From positions 621,355 to 685,354 of the forward strand of contig NZ_LMSK01000001.1 in assembly GCF_001428385.1 (NCBI RefSeq): 64,000 bases of DNA. The letters are read 5' to 3'. Of the stretch, positions 37,383 through 52,018 are shown piece by piece. The notes below the pieces were generated by a model that was not told where the DNA came from, did no database searches, and saw only the letters and a program-made list of their open reading frames with translations. Numbering within the stretch: the stretch's first letter is position 1; each line of letters starts with the position of its first letter. The position numbers and the translations under genes are program-made. This DNA is from Rhodanobacter sp. Soil772. Lineage in GTDB: Bacteria > Pseudomonadota > Gammaproteobacteria > Xanthomonadales > Rhodanobacteraceae.

Positions 37383-39056
37383 TCAGGCGGTCTGCGCCCG
37401 CTCCAGCATCTGCTTCGCATGAGCCCGCGTCTCGCGGGTGATCTCGACGCCACCTAGCATGCGTGCCAGCTCGTCGCGGCGGCCAGCGGCATCGAGCCTT
37501 TCGATCTGCGTGCGGGTGGAGTCGCCGTCGCTGTGCTTGCTGACCCGCAGGTGCGCATGGCCCTGGGCGGCCACCTGCGGCAGGTGGGTGACGCACAGCA
37601 CCTGGCGCTGTGCGCCCAGCGCGCGCAGTTTTTGTCCGACCACTTCGGCGACGGCGCCGCCGATGCCGGTGTCGACCTCGTCGAAGATCATGCTGCCGAC
37701 GGTGTCTTTGCCCAGGGTGGCGACTTCGATCGCCAGGCTGATACGGGCCAGTTCGCCGCCGGAGGCGACCTTGCGCAGCGGGCGCGGCGGCTGGCCGGGG
37801 TTGGCGCTTACCAGCAGTTCGCAGCGTTCCAACCCTTGCGGATCCGGTTCGCCGCCGGCAGCCGGTTCCAGTTCGGCGCGCAACAAGCCGCCGGCCATGC
37901 CCAGTTCGGCCATCAACACGCTGACCTCGTCGCCGAGCCTGGCGGCGGCTGTCGTGCGCGCGTCGCTGAGCCGGGCTGCCGCGCTGGCGTAATCGTCTTG
38001 CAGCCGCTGGCGTTGTGCCGCCAACTGTTCCAGTGCGTCACCGGCACCTTCGAGTTCGGTCAGTTCGGCATGCAGAGCGGCCAGCCGGTCGTGCAGCTCG
38101 GCCACCGGCAGCCGATGCCGGCGCGACAGCTCGTGCAGGCGAGCCAAGTGATTGTCGACCTCGGTGTAGCGTTCCGGGTCGAGGTCGACGTCCTGCGCAT
38201 AGCGTGCCAGGCCGTCAGCGGCTTCACCGAGTTCGATGCCGGCGTTGTCCAGCAATTCCAGCAGCGGGGTCAGCTTGCCGTCGAGCGCGGCCAGCTTGCC
38301 GAGTTCGGCGTGCGCCCGGCCGAGTGCGCGGCGCAACGCAAATTCGCTGTCGCCATCGAGCAGTTCGACCACGCCGGCGGTGCCTTCGGCCAGGCGCCCG
38401 GCGTTGGCGAGGCGCTTGTGGTTCGCCTCGAGTTCTTCCAGTTCGGCGGGCGGCAGCGCCCATTTTTCCAGTTCGCCGATTTCATGGCGCAGCAGCTCGA
38501 TGCGCCGGTCGCGATCATCGCCACCACTGAGCTTGCGCATGCGCGCGCCCAGTTCGCGCCACTGCACGGCGCTGCTGCGCACCTGCTCCAGCAAGTCGTC
38601 GTGACCGGCGTAGGCGTCCAGCAGGGCCAGCTGGTGCGACCGCGACAACAACGCCTGATGCTCGTGCTGGCCGTGGATCTCGACCAGCAGCGCGGCCAGT
38701 TCGCCCAGTTGGCGGGCGTTCGCGGGGCGGCCGTTGATCCAGGCCTTGGAGCTGCCTTCGGTGCGGATCACCCGGCGCAACTGGCAGCCGCCGTCTTCAT
38801 CCAGTTCTTCGCGCTGCAGCCAGTCGCGGGCCGCGGGCAGGTCGGCCAGGTCGAACTCGGCCGCCAGTTCGGCGCGATCGCTGCCGGCGCGCACCATGCC
38901 GCTGTCGGCGCGGGCGCCGGCCAGCAACATCAGCGCGTCGACCAGCAGCGACTTGCCGGCGCCGGTTTCGCCGCTGACCACGGTCAGGCCCGGGCCGAAC
39001 GCAACCTCGGCGGCTTCGACGACGGCAAAATGACGGACGTAGAGCGAAGTGAGCAT
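37383..39056 (-). CDS. recN: DNA repair ATPase RecN
   Basis: 557 residues, SMC-like. Walker A GETGAGKS at 29-36 in LTVVSGETGAGKSLLVDALMLLAGARAD, long coiled-coil arms with many Glu/Leu/Arg repeats, ABC signature VASGGELARISLAIE and Walker B MIFDEVDTGIGG, then CVTHLPQVAA. Acts in double-strand break repair with RecA. Divergent from hrcA, as in many gammaproteobacteria. No LexA box was identified in the short upstream gap. Confidence 0.97.
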   Translation of the reverse strand: MLTSLYVRHFAVVEAAEVAFGPGLTVVSGETGAGKSLLVDALMLLAGARADSGMVRAGSDRAELAAEFDLADLPAARDWLQREELDEDGGCQLRRVIRTEGSSKAWINGRPANARQLGELAALLVEIHGQHEHQALLSRSHQLALLDAYAGHDDLLEQVRSSAVQWRELGARMRKLSGGDDRDRRIELLRHEIGELEKWALPPAELEELEANHKRLANAGRLAEGTAGVVELLDGDSEFALRRALGRAHAELGKLAALDGKLTPLLELLDNAGIELGEAADGLARYAQDVDLDPERYTEVDNHLARLHELSRRHRLPVAELHDRLAALHAELTELEGAGDALEQLAAQRQRLQDDYASAAARLSDARTTAAARLGDEVSVLMAELGMAGGLLRAELEPAAGGEPDPQGLERCELLVSANPGQPPRPLRKVASGGELARISLAIEVATLGKDTVGSMIFDEVDTGIGGAVAEVVGQKLRALGAQRQVLCVTHLPQVAAQGHAHLRVSKHSDGDSTRTQIERLDAAGRRDELARMLGGVEITRETRAHAKQMLERAQTA

Positions 39057-39120
39057 GGGCAGGTTGATGATGGGGTGGTGGGATTGTAGCGGCAGCCGGA
39101 TGGCTCCTGGATACGTTCCA

Positions 39121-39149
39121 CTTGCAAGCCGCGCGCGCAGACCTTATTT
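39121..39149 (+). promoter_or_regulatory. Sigma-32-like promoter of hrcA
   Basis: -35 CTTGCAA (39121-39127; consensus CTTGAAA), 14-nt spacer, -10 CCTTATTT (39142-39149; consensus CCCCATNT, 6 of 8). Thirty nt before the hrcA ATG. Confidence 0.5.
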
Positions 39150-39179
39150 CTGTCGGGTCTCAAGGATTGCTACAACAGC

Positions 39180-40250
39180 ATGATCAACCCGCATGGCCAC
39201 GACCTCGACTCACGCGCGCGCAGCCTGTTGCGCACGCTGATCGCCCAGTACCTGGTCGACGGCGAGCCGGTGGGCTCGCGCACGTTGTCGCGTTCGTCCG
39301 GCCTGGACGTGAGCCCGGCGACGATCCGCAACATCATGGCCGATCTCGAAGATGCCGGCCTGGTCGCCTCGCCGCACACCTCGGCGGGGCGCGTACCGAC
39401 ACCTCGCGGCCTGCGCCTGTTCGTCGACAGCCTGATCGAGCTGCAGCCGCTGCCTCGCGCGGAAATGGCCCGCCTGCAGCGCGAGCTGCCACCGGGACCG
39501 ACCACCACGCGCGACCTGCTCGGCAATGTCTCCACCCTGCTGTCGGCGATGACCCATTTCGCCGGGGTGGTCACGGTGCCTCGTCAGGCCGACTTTCCGC
39601 TGCGGCATATCGATTTCGTGGCCTTGCCGGATGCACGGGTGCTGGTGATCCTGGTGTTCAGCGACAACCAGGTGCAGAACCGCATCGTGCAACTGGCCCG
39701 GCCGCTCGACGGCCGCGAGCTGGAGCAGGCTGCGAACTACCTGAACAGTCACTTCGCCGGCCTGCGCGTGGACGACATCCGCGCCCACCTGCTGGCCGAA
39801 GTACGCAAGACCGGCAGTGAGCTGAACCAGCTGCTGGCCAGCACGATGGAACTGGCCACCGCCTCGTTCGCGCCGCCGGCGAATGGCTCCAGCGGTCCGG
39901 ACGTGCTGGTCAGCGGACAGACCAACCTGATGGGCTACTCCGAGCTGGCCGACATGCAGCGCCTGCGCGAGCTGTTCGAGGCGTTCCAGCAGAAGAATGA
40001 ATTGCTGCAGCTGATGGAAGTGTGCGCCCGGGCGCCGGGCGTGCGCCTGTTCATCGGCGAGGAATCCGGCTTCACCGCCCTCGACGGCTGCAGCGTGGTT
40101 ACTGCCAGCTACGGCGCGCAGGGGCGCGTGCTCGGTGCGGTCGGCGTGATCGGCCCGACCCGGATGGCCTACGAGCGGGTGATCCCGGTGGTGCAGGCCA
40201 CCGCCGGATTGCTCAGCGATGCCTTGAATCGCGCCGCCACGACCCTATAA
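39180..40250 (+). CDS. hrcA: Heat-inducible transcription repressor HrcA
   Basis: 356 residues. N-terminal winged helix ([75 protein letters not shown]) followed by the GAF-like dimerisation domain (FSDNQVQNRIVQL; GVRLFIGEESGFTALDGCSVVTASYGAQGRVLGAVGVIGPTRMAYERVIPVV). Normal family length. HrcA represses through CIRCE repeats with GroEL help. No CIRCE inverted repeat was found upstream of hrcA, grpE or dnaK, so its target (probably groESL) is elsewhere. Confidence 0.96.
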   Translation: MINPHGHDLDSRARSLLRTLIAQYLVDGEPVGSRTLSRSSGLDVSPATIRNIMADLEDAGLVASPHTSAGRVPTPRGLRLFVDSLIELQPLPRAEMARLQRELPPGPTTTRDLLGNVSTLLSAMTHFAGVVTVPRQADFPLRHIDFVALPDARVLVILVFSDNQVQNRIVQLARPLDGRELEQAANYLNSHFAGLRVDDIRAHLLAEVRKTGSELNQLLASTMELATASFAPPANGSSGPDVLVSGQTNLMGYSELADMQRLRELFEAFQQKNELLQLMEVCARAPGVRLFIGEESGFTALDGCSVVTASYGAQGRVLGAVGVIGPTRMAYERVIPVVQATAGLLSDALNRAATTL

Positions 40251-40328
40251 CCGCAGCGGGAGGCGGGGTTTCTCGCAAATTTTGACGGTCGGCATCCGTG
40301 CCGGCCACGACAATCGTTTGGAGTGAGC

Positions 40329-40862
40329 ATGCAGAACAACGATCCGCAGTCGCCGGGTGAGGCGCCGACCCAGGCCCAGCCCGCCGAGTCGACGACCACT
40401 GAGCTGGAGAGCCTGCAGGCACGCGTGGCCGAGCTGGAAGCAAGCAATGCCGAGTTGCGCGAGACGGTATTGCGTGAACACGCGGAGCTGGAGAACCAGC
40501 GCCGCCGCCTGCATCGTGACTTGGAACAGGCCCGTCGCTTCGCCAACGAGAAACTGCTGAGCGAATTGCTGCCCGTCTACGACGGGTTGGAGAGTGGCCT
40601 GGCGATCGAGGGCGGCGACCTCGCCTCGATGCGCGAAGGCCTCGGCCTGACCCTGAAGGCGCTGCTGAAGGTGGCCGAGAACCATGGCATGGCGCAGGTC
40701 GACCCGCTGGGTCAGCCGCTCGATCCGGAACGCCACCACGCGGTGAGCATGGTCGAGGCGCCGGGCCAGGCGCCGGGCACCGTGGTCAGCGTGCTGCAGA
40801 AAGGTTATGTGCTGAACGATCGCCTGCTGCGCCCCGCGCTGGTCGCGGTGGCGAAGGACTGA
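40329..40862 (+). CDS. grpE: Nucleotide exchange factor GrpE
   Basis: 177 residues. Acidic N terminus, coiled coil (TELESLQARVAELEASNAELRETVLREHAELENQRRRLHRDLEQARRFANEKLL) and C-terminal beta domain with PERHHAVSMVEAPGQAPGTVVSVLQKGYVLNDRLLRPALVAVAK. Releases ADP from DnaK. ATG 40329 has TTTGGAG five nt before it; an in-frame GTG two codons earlier falls in that ribosome site. Follows hrcA after 78 nt. Confidence 0.96.
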   Translation: MQNNDPQSPGEAPTQAQPAESTTTELESLQARVAELEASNAELRETVLREHAELENQRRRLHRDLEQARRFANEKLLSELLPVYDGLESGLAIEGGDLASMREGLGLTLKALLKVAENHGMAQVDPLGQPLDPERHHAVSMVEAPGQAPGTVVSVLQKGYVLNDRLLRPALVAVAKD

Positions 40863-40936
40863 GCGTCGTCGTCGCCTGCGCCCAGCTGAACGGCGCGGCG
40901 GCGAACACCACGAAATCGCATCCGGGGCCTTGCCGG

Positions 40937-40965
40937 CATTGAATCACCAAGGCAGACCCCCATCT
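40937..40965 (+). promoter_or_regulatory. Sigma-32 promoter of dnaK
   Basis: -35 CATTGAAT (40937-40944), 13-nt spacer, -10 CCCCATCT (40958-40965), an exact match to CCCCATNT. The dnaK ATG is 51 nt downstream. Direct RpoH control of dnaK-dnaJ is therefore likely. Confidence 0.75.
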
Positions 40966-41015
40966 GAAAACCAGCGCGGCCGCGGGGGCCGCAAATAGAT
41001 TTGGAGAGCATACGC

Positions 41016-42935
<1,920 letters not shown>

Positions 42936-42966
42936 TCGGCACCGTCATCGGCACGGCCGATTGACC

Positions 42967-43003
42967 AGCCCGCGCCAGGAATCCTCCCCGCGCGGGCTGT
43001 TTG
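42967..43003 (+). terminator. Hairpin between dnaK and dnaJ
   Basis: Stem AGCCCGCGC (42967-42975) / GCGCGGGCT (42990-42998) then GTTTGTT. A weak U-run makes partial read-through into dnaJ likely, which could set the high DnaK:DnaJ ratio. Confidence 0.6.
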
Positions 43004-43046
43004 TTGAATGCGGGGCAGGGGCGTGGCAAGCAGTGTGGATGCATGA

Positions 43047-44174
43047 ATGAGCAAGCGTGACTACTACGAGGTGCTGGGCGTCGAGCGCAGCGTCGGCGAA
43101 GCCGAACTGAAGAAATCCTTCCGCCGGCTGGCGATGAAATACCACCCGGACCGCTGCCCGGACGATCCCACGGCACAGGACAAGTTCAAGGAGGCCAAGG
43201 AGGCCTACGAAGTACTGTCCGATGCCTCGAAACGCGCGATGTACGACCAGCACGGCCACGCTGCCTTCGAGAACGGCATGGGCGGCCGCGGCGGCGCCGG
43301 TTTCGGCGACGTCGGTGACATCTTCGGCGACATTTTCGGCGACATTTTCGGCCGCAGTGGTGGCGGGCGCGGTCGTCCGCGGCGCGGCGCCGATCTGCGC
43401 TACATCATGGAACTGGACCTAGAGGAAGCCGTGTTCGGCGTCAGCCGGCAGATCGAGGTGCCCACCCAGGTCAACTGCCATCACTGCAACGGCAGCGGCT
43501 CGGAGGACGGCAAGGTCAGCAAGTGCAAGACCTGCAACGGCCACGGCCAGGTGCGCATGCAGAACGGCATCTTCTCGATCCAGCAGGCCTGCCCGCACTG
43601 TGGCGGCAGCGGCCAGGCGATCGAGAAGCCGTGCAGGAAATGCCACGGTGAAGGCCGCCTCGAGGAAACCCGCACGCTGTCGGTGCAGATCCCCGAGGGT
43701 GTCGACAACGGCGATCGCATTCGCCTGACCGGGCAGGGCGAGGCCGGCCCATCCGGAGCGCCGGCCGGCGACCTGTATGTGGAAGTGCACGTGCGCGAGC
43801 ACGCGATCTTCCAGCGCGACGGCAACGACCTGTATTGCGAGTTGCCGATCCGCTTTTCACAGGCGGCGCTGGGCGCCGAGCTGCCGGTGCCGACGCTGGA
43901 AGGCGAAGTGCCGGTCAGCATTCCGCCGGAAACGCAGACCGGCACCCAGTTCCGCCTGCGCGGCCGTGGCGTGAAATCGGTGCGCAGCCGCCACCACGGC
44001 GACCTGATCTGCCGCGTGGTGGTGGAGACGCCGGTACGATTGACCAAGCAGCAGCGCGAGCTGCTGGAATCGCTGGAAGCCACCTTCGACAGCAGCGACG
44101 CCGGCAAGCACACCCCGCGCGCGAAGGGTTGGGTCGACGGCGTGAAGAAATTCTGGTCGAAAGTCACCGCGTAA
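43047..44174 (+). CDS. dnaJ: Co-chaperone DnaJ (Hsp40)
   Basis: 375 residues. J domain with H33-P34-D35 (KYHPDRC), Gly/Phe-rich region ([26 protein letters not shown], ~77-105) and four zinc repeats [24 protein letters not shown] and CRKCHGEG, then two beta-sandwich substrate domains. Complete type I DnaJ. The repeated IFGD triplet in the G/F region is longer than usual by one unit. Located 111 nt after dnaK. Confidence 0.98.
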   Translation: MSKRDYYEVLGVERSVGEAELKKSFRRLAMKYHPDRCPDDPTAQDKFKEAKEAYEVLSDASKRAMYDQHGHAAFENGMGGRGGAGFGDVGDIFGDIFGDIFGRSGGGRGRPRRGADLRYIMELDLEEAVFGVSRQIEVPTQVNCHHCNGSGSEDGKVSKCKTCNGHGQVRMQNGIFSIQQACPHCGGSGQAIEKPCRKCHGEGRLEETRTLSVQIPEGVDNGDRIRLTGQGEAGPSGAPAGDLYVEVHVREHAIFQRDGNDLYCELPIRFSQAALGAELPVPTLEGEVPVSIPPETQTGTQFRLRGRGVKSVRSRHHGDLICRVVVETPVRLTKQQRELLESLEATFDSSDAGKHTPRAKGWVDGVKKFWSKVTA

Positions 44175-44226
44175 GCTTCATCGCCCCCGCTAGCATGTAC
44201 GGACCGACCACTGGAGTGCGCCGCCG

Positions 44227-45027
44227 ATGACCCGCCCCCTTCGCCTCGCCCTCAGCGGCGCCTCCGGCCGCATGGGCCACGCGCTGCTGGATCTGCTCGG
44301 CGAAGACGCCCGCTTCGAACTGGTGCATGCGGTGGTGGCGCCGGGTTCGGTCCACGATGGCCAGCCGGTATCTGCTGCTGCGGCGAGTTCCCTGCGGTAT
44401 GCGCACGACTGGACGCAAGCGCCGCCGATCGACGTCATCGTCGACTTCAGCGGCCCGGCCGCGCTGGCGCTGGCGCTCGATCACTGCCTGGCGCACGACA
44501 CGGCCCTGGTCAGCGGCACCACCGGCGTGGACGCTGCGCTGGAAGCGCGGTTGGCCGATGCCGGTCAGCGCATCGCCATTCTGCGCGCCGCCAACTTCAG
44601 CCTCGGCGTGGCGGTGCTGACGCGCCTGCTGCGCGAAGCCGCAGCGGCCCTGCCGGACTGGGACCTGGAAATCGTCGAGGCACATCACGGCCGCAAGCAG
44701 GACGCGCCCTCCGGCACCGCGCTGGCGCTCGGCCAGGCGGCGGCGACGGCGCGCAACACCACGCTCGAAACAGCGGCGGTTTACAGCCGTGAAGGTCGCC
44801 CCGGCGAACGGGTCGAAGGCAGCATCGGTTTCGCCGTAGTGCGCGGCGGCGACATCGTGGGCGAGCACACCGCCATGCTGATCGGGCAGGGCGAACGGCT
44901 GGAGCTCGTGCATCGCGCCACCGACCGTTCGATCTTCGCGCGTGGCGCCTTGCACGCGGCGCATTGGCTGGCGGGCCATGCTCCGGGGCAGTGGCAGCTG
45001 GACGACGTGATCACTTCGCTGCGCTGA
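44227..45027 (+). CDS. dapB: 4-hydroxy-tetrahydrodipicolinate reductase
   Basis: 266 residues. Lysine and meso-diaminopimelate pathway enzyme. NAD(P)-binding LSGASGRMG at 9-17, VSGTTGVD, and the catalytic H153-H154..K157 in EAHHGRKQDAPSGTALALG. C-terminal THRATDRSIFARGAL-type segment (HRATDRSIFARGALHAAHWL) is normal. Lies between dnaJ and carAB, which is the conserved gammaproteobacterial order dnaK-dnaJ-dapB-carA-carB. Confidence 0.97.
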   Translation: MTRPLRLALSGASGRMGHALLDLLGEDARFELVHAVVAPGSVHDGQPVSAAAASSLRYAHDWTQAPPIDVIVDFSGPAALALALDHCLAHDTALVSGTTGVDAALEARLADAGQRIAILRAANFSLGVAVLTRLLREAAAALPDWDLEIVEAHHGRKQDAPSGTALALGQAAATARNTTLETAAVYSREGRPGERVEGSIGFAVVRGGDIVGEHTAMLIGQGERLELVHRATDRSIFARGALHAAHWLAGHAPGQWQLDDVITSLR

Positions 45028-45080
45028 GACGGCACAGCAAGTCATGGACCAGTGGAACGAACCGGCGCTGCCGGACAGAC

Positions 45081-45776
45081 TCAGTCGCGGTGCGAGGCGT
45101 TGCGATCGCGGCCCGCGCCCAGCTTGGTGTCGAGGCTGCCAAACAATTTCTTGAACACGCGCGAGAAGTTTCCGCGTTTCGTCTTGCGCAGCTTCTCTTC
45201 TTCGCTGGTCAGCCAGGCGACCTGGATCACCCGCCGCTCACCTTCGTAAGGCAGGTGGCCGTGGAAGGAATTCTCGCAACGCTTGAATACGGCGAACTCG
45301 CCGTAGAGCGGCGCCAGCTCCGGGGCCACGATGCTGTCGATGTCGTCGATCTTGTGCAGAAAACGCAGGCAGCCGTCGCTGGTATCCGGCCATCGCGCAT
45401 TCAGGTAGATCAGCGCGGTCGCCACCTTGGATTTGCTGTCGGTATGGATGGTGCCGTGGCGCTTGTTGAGCAGGCGGCACAGGGTCACCAGGGTCGGGTA
45501 CTGGCCGAGATCGTCGATGCCCAGCCGCTGGCCGACGGCACGGGCAAACGCCGGCGACGTCATGTTCTCGATCAGCGTATTGACGCTCGGCCCACAATCG
45601 GCCGGATCGTAGGGAAAGAAACCGGCGCTGGCATAGCGCGGGAAATCGCGGTCCAGGTCGCCGCGCACTTCGTTCGGCAACTGGCCATGCGCGACCATGA
45701 ACGGAAAGGGCTGCTGCTGCACCATGGTATCCGGGCGATCGAGGCGGGCGGGATCGAGCAGGACAGCAGCACTCAT
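45081..45776 (-). CDS. 2OG-Fe(II) oxygenase family protein
   Basis: 231 residues. Iron triad H111-X-D113 (HGTIHTDSKSK) and distal H172 (ENSFHGHLPYEGERR), with Arg 181/182 as the 2-oxoglutarate ligand. The jelly-roll strands ALIYLNARWPDTSDGCLRFL and LYGEFAVFKR also fit. The short basic C-terminal stretch (EEKLRKTKRGNFSRVFKKLFGS) is unusual and might bind nucleic acid or membrane. Substrate unknown. Inserted on the opposite strand between dapB and carA. Confidence 0.8.
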   Translation of the reverse strand: MSAAVLLDPARLDRPDTMVQQQPFPFMVAHGQLPNEVRGDLDRDFPRYASAGFFPYDPADCGPSVNTLIENMTSPAFARAVGQRLGIDDLGQYPTLVTLCRLLNKRHGTIHTDSKSKVATALIYLNARWPDTSDGCLRFLHKIDDIDSIVAPELAPLYGEFAVFKRCENSFHGHLPYEGERRVIQVAWLTSEEEKLRKTKRGNFSRVFKKLFGSLDTKLGAGRDRNASHRD

Positions 45777-45989
45777 GGGACATCGGACTCCGGCAAAATG
45801 TGGCCTAGTGTAGCGCCGACCGATCGACGGATATGGGCGAGAAATCGCAAGATTCATGTTCCGTGAGGTGGACAGAAACGGCGTCGCCGCTTATCATTTC
45901 CACCCGCCCAGATCCTTTCCCTTCCAAGCTCCACAAGCCAGCAATCGTGCGGCTTGCGGACTTTGCTGCATCCAAAAGGCGGTTACCGT

Positions 45990-47118
45990 ATGCCTATTCC
46001 TGCCCTGCTGGCCCTCGAAGACGGCAGCGTGTTTCGTGGTCATGCCGTCGGCGCTACCGGCGAAACCGTTGGCGAGGTGGTTTTCAACACCGCCATGACC
46101 GGTTACCAGGAGATCCTCACCGATCCTTCCTACTCGCGCCAGATCGTCACGCTGACCTATCCGCACATCGGCAACACCGGCATCAACGCCGAGGATGTCG
46201 AGTCCACCGCCGTGCATGCTGCCGGCCTGATCGTGCGCGATGTGCCGCGCCGCGCCAGCAGCTGGCGCAGCACCGAAAGCCTGCCCGACTATCTCAAGCG
46301 TCATGGCACCGTCGCCATTGCCGGCATCGATACGCGGCGATTGACCCGCATCCTGCGCGACAAGGGCGCGCTGGCCGGCTGCATCATGGCGGGCGAACAG
46401 GTCGATGCCGACGCTGCGCTGGTCAAGGCGCGCGCCTTCCCCGGCCTGAACGGGATGGACCTGGCCAAGGTGGTCAGCACCGCCAAACCGTATGTGTGGA
46501 ACCAGGGCGTGTACGACCTCGACCGCACCGCATTCAATCAGCCCGCGATGCGCTTCAAGGTGGTGGCCTACGACTACGGCACCAAGCTCAACATCCTGCG
46601 CCTGCTCGCCGAACAGGGCTGCGAGGTTACCGTGGTGCCGGCGCAGACGCCTGCCGCCGACGTGCTGGCGATGCAGCCCGACGGCGTGTTTCTGTCCAAC
46701 GGCCCCGGCGATCCGGCGGCTTGCGATTACGCCATCGCGGCAACCAGGCAATTCCTCGACGCGAAGATCCCGCTGTTCGGCATCTGCCTTGGCCACCAAT
46801 TGATGGGCCTGGCGCTGGGCGGCAAGACGCTGAAGATGAAGTTCGGCCATCACGGTGCGAATCACCCGGTCAAGGACCTGGACGACGGCCGCGTGCTGAT
46901 CACCTCGCAGAATCACGGCTTTGCGGTCGACCCGGCCACGTTGCCGGCGAACGTGCGGATCACGCACACCTCGCTGTTCGACGGTTCACTGCAGGGTTTC
47001 GCGCTGACCGATCGCCCGGCGTTCTGCTTCCAGGGCCATCCCGAAGCGAGCCCCGGCCCGCTCGACATCGGCTATCTGTTCAAACGTTTCGCCGCACTGA
47101 TACAGGAGGCCCGCACGC

Positions 47119-47126
<8 letters not shown>
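45990..47126 (+). CDS. carA: Carbamoyl-phosphate synthase small subunit
   Basis: 378 residues. Glutaminase subunit. N-terminal domain ([42 protein letters not shown]) and class I amidotransferase with C266 (FGICLGHQ), H350 and E352 ([11 protein letters not shown]). Supplies ammonia for arginine and pyrimidine synthesis. ATG 45990 has AAGGCGG upstream. Overlaps carB by 8 nt. Confidence 0.98.
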
Positions 47127-50342
<3,216 letters not shown>

Positions 50343-50346
<4 letters not shown>

Positions 50347-50819
50347 GTCGCCCCCCCATCACCAAGATCGGCTCCGAGCGTCTGCGCGCGGAACTGGAAC
50401 GACTGAAGTCCGCCGACCGCCCGCGCATCATCGCGGCGATTGCCGAGGCGCGCGCGCACGGTGACCTCAAGGAGAACGCGGAATACCACGCCGCGCGCGA
50501 ACTGCAGAGTTTCACCGAGGGCCGCATTGCCCAACTGGAGGCCTTGCTGTCGACCGCCGAGGTGATCGATGTCGCCCAGCTGAAGCCGGGCAATCGCGTG
50601 GTGTTCGGCGCCACCGTGGACCTGGAGGACGAGGACTCCGGCGTGGCGGTGACCTACCAGATCGTCGGCGACCTGGAAGCGGACATCAAGCAGCGATTGA
50701 TCGCGGTGTCTTCGCCGATCGCGCGTGCCCTGATCGGCAAGAGCGCCGGCGACAGCTTCGAGTTCACCGCGCCGAACGGCGTCAAGCACTATGAAATCAT
50801 CGACGTCCGTTACGCATGA
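50343..50819 (+). CDS. greA: Transcription elongation factor GreA
   Basis: 158 residues. N-terminal coiled coil ([67 protein letters not shown]) with the acidic tip [12 protein letters not shown], and the FKBP-like C-terminal domain ending [29 protein letters not shown] sequence. Stimulates cleavage of backtracked RNA. Translationally coupled to carB (ATGA). Confidence 0.97.
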
Positions 50820-50874
50820 CGGCAATCGAGGGCCCCGGGGCATCGCCACCGGGGCCTTGACGGACACCCACAAA

Positions 50875-50896
50875 AAAGGCCGCTTGCGCGGCCTTT
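50875..50896 (-). terminator. Terminator of rpmJ (minus strand)
   Basis: 9-bp stem AAAGGCCGC/GCGGCCTTT with TTGC loop; U-run on the minus strand. A second GC hairpin, GGCCCCGG/CCGGGGCC at 50831-50856, lies after greA. Confidence 0.8.
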
Positions 50897-50919
50897 CTCA
50901 TGGCATCGGCAGGCTGGAC

Positions 50920-51045
50920 TCAGCGCTGACGAGCCTTGAAACGCGGGTTGCTCTTGCAGATCACGAACACCTTGCCGCGACGGCGCACAATCTTGCAGTC
51001 GCGATGCCGCGCCTTGGCGGACTTCAAAGAGTTAAGCACCTTCAC
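50920..51045 (-). CDS. rpmJ: 50S ribosomal protein L36, type B
   Basis: 41 residues from GTG 51045 behind AGGAG (6-nt gap). [40 protein letters not shown] is the longer L36 variant with only two cysteines, i.e. the zinc-free (C-minus) type, as against the 37/38-residue zinc-ribbon form at the end of the spc operon. Stand-alone gene with a strong own promoter. Whether this genome also has the zinc-binding paralogue cannot be seen. Confidence 0.95.
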   Translation of the reverse strand: MKVLNSLKSAKARHRDCKIVRRRGKVFVICKSNPRFKARQR

Positions 51046-51083
51046 GGCCAGCTCCTGACACTAAACGAAAATGTAAGCACGCA

Positions 51084-51112
51084 AGTATAACGACTCCAAT
51101 GACTTGTCACAA
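51084..51112 (-). promoter_or_regulatory. Sigma-70 promoter of rpmJ
   Basis: Minus strand: -35 TTGTGA (51112-51107), 17-nt spacer, -10 TATACT (51089-51084). Confidence 0.7.
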
Positions 51113-52018
51113 GCCAGGTGCCGCGGTCGCTTCTGCCACCGTGGCCAGAAATTGCTGCAAGGCCGGGGCATGGTCGTCGGCCCTGCAAGCCACGGCCAAC
51201 AGCAGGTAGGCGCCAGCGTCTTCCAGCGGCACGTAGCAGACCCCGGCCAGGCGCACGGTACGCATGCTGGCCGGCACCAGGGCCAGCCCCAAGCCGGCGG
51301 CAACCAGGGCCAGCAAGCCATTGATCTGTTGCGCGTGCTGGGTGATCGAGGGCTGGAAACCGGCCCGCGTCGCCAGTTCCACCAAGCGGTCATAGAGCGT
51401 TGCGGCGAGTTCGCGCGGTTGCGACACGAAGGCATCGCCGGCCACCTCGGCCAGGCGCAAGCTGTCGCGGCCGGCCATCGGATGGCCGGCGGGCAGGGCG
51501 AGCAGCAGGGGTTCACGGTCGATCACGCTGAACCGCAAGCCGCGGGCATCTTGTGCGTGCACCGGTTCGTCACGGACAAAGCCGACGTCGATCTGGCCGG
51601 CGAGCAGGGCGGCGAACTGCGGTTCGGTGTACATCTCGCTGAGTTGCAGGCGCACGTTGGGCGCGATCTGGCCAAAACGCAGCAGGGCCTGCGGCATGGC
51701 CGGATGGAACGAGACCGAGACGGTATAGGCCAGTCGCAGCTGGCCGCTATAGCCCGCCGCGGCAGCCACTACCTGGCTGCGTGCCTCGTCGACCTTGGCC
51801 AGGATCTGCCGGGCCTGCTCCAGGAAAATCCGGCCGGGCTCGGTCAGCGCCACGCTGCGCTTGGTGCGTTCCAGCAGGCGCACGCCCAGGTCCTGTTCCA
51901 GCGCCTGGATCTGCTGCGACAGCGGCGGCTGGGAAAGGTGCAGGCGCAGCGCCGCCCGGGTGAAGCTGAGCTCCTCGGCGACGGCCACGAAATAGCGCAA
52001 CTGGCGAAGATCAAACAT
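51107..52018 (-). CDS. LysR-family transcriptional regulator
   Basis: 303 residues. N-terminal winged HTH (MFDLRQLRYFVAVAEELSFTRAALRLHLSQPPLSQQIQALEQDLGVRLLERTKRSVALTEPG) and a periplasmic-binding-like effector domain (LRLAYTVSVSFHPAMP; LLLALPAGHPMAG; LLALVAAGLGLALVPASM). The HTH is close to the BenM/CatM/HcaR branch, which responds to aromatic or small organic acids; ligand unknown. Divergent neighbour is the fadH gene end, so the target may be distant or the gene itself. An AT-rich region lies just upstream. Confidence 0.9.
   Translation of the reverse strand: MFDLRQLRYFVAVAEELSFTRAALRLHLSQPPLSQQIQALEQDLGVRLLERTKRSVALTEPGRIFLEQARQILAKVDEARSQVVAAAAGYSGQLRLAYTVSVSFHPAMPQALLRFGQIAPNVRLQLSEMYTEPQFAALLAGQIDVGFVRDEPVHAQDARGLRFSVIDREPLLLALPAGHPMAGRDSLRLAEVAGDAFVSQPRELAATLYDRLVELATRAGFQPSITQHAQQINGLLALVAAGLGLALVPASMRTVRLAGVCYVPLEDAGAYLLLAVACRADDHAPALQQFLATVAEATAAPGL

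Noticed and set aside
39057-41015. CIRCE operator for HrcA
   Set aside because: No GCACTC...GAGTGC inverted repeat with 9-nt spacing was found in these gaps.
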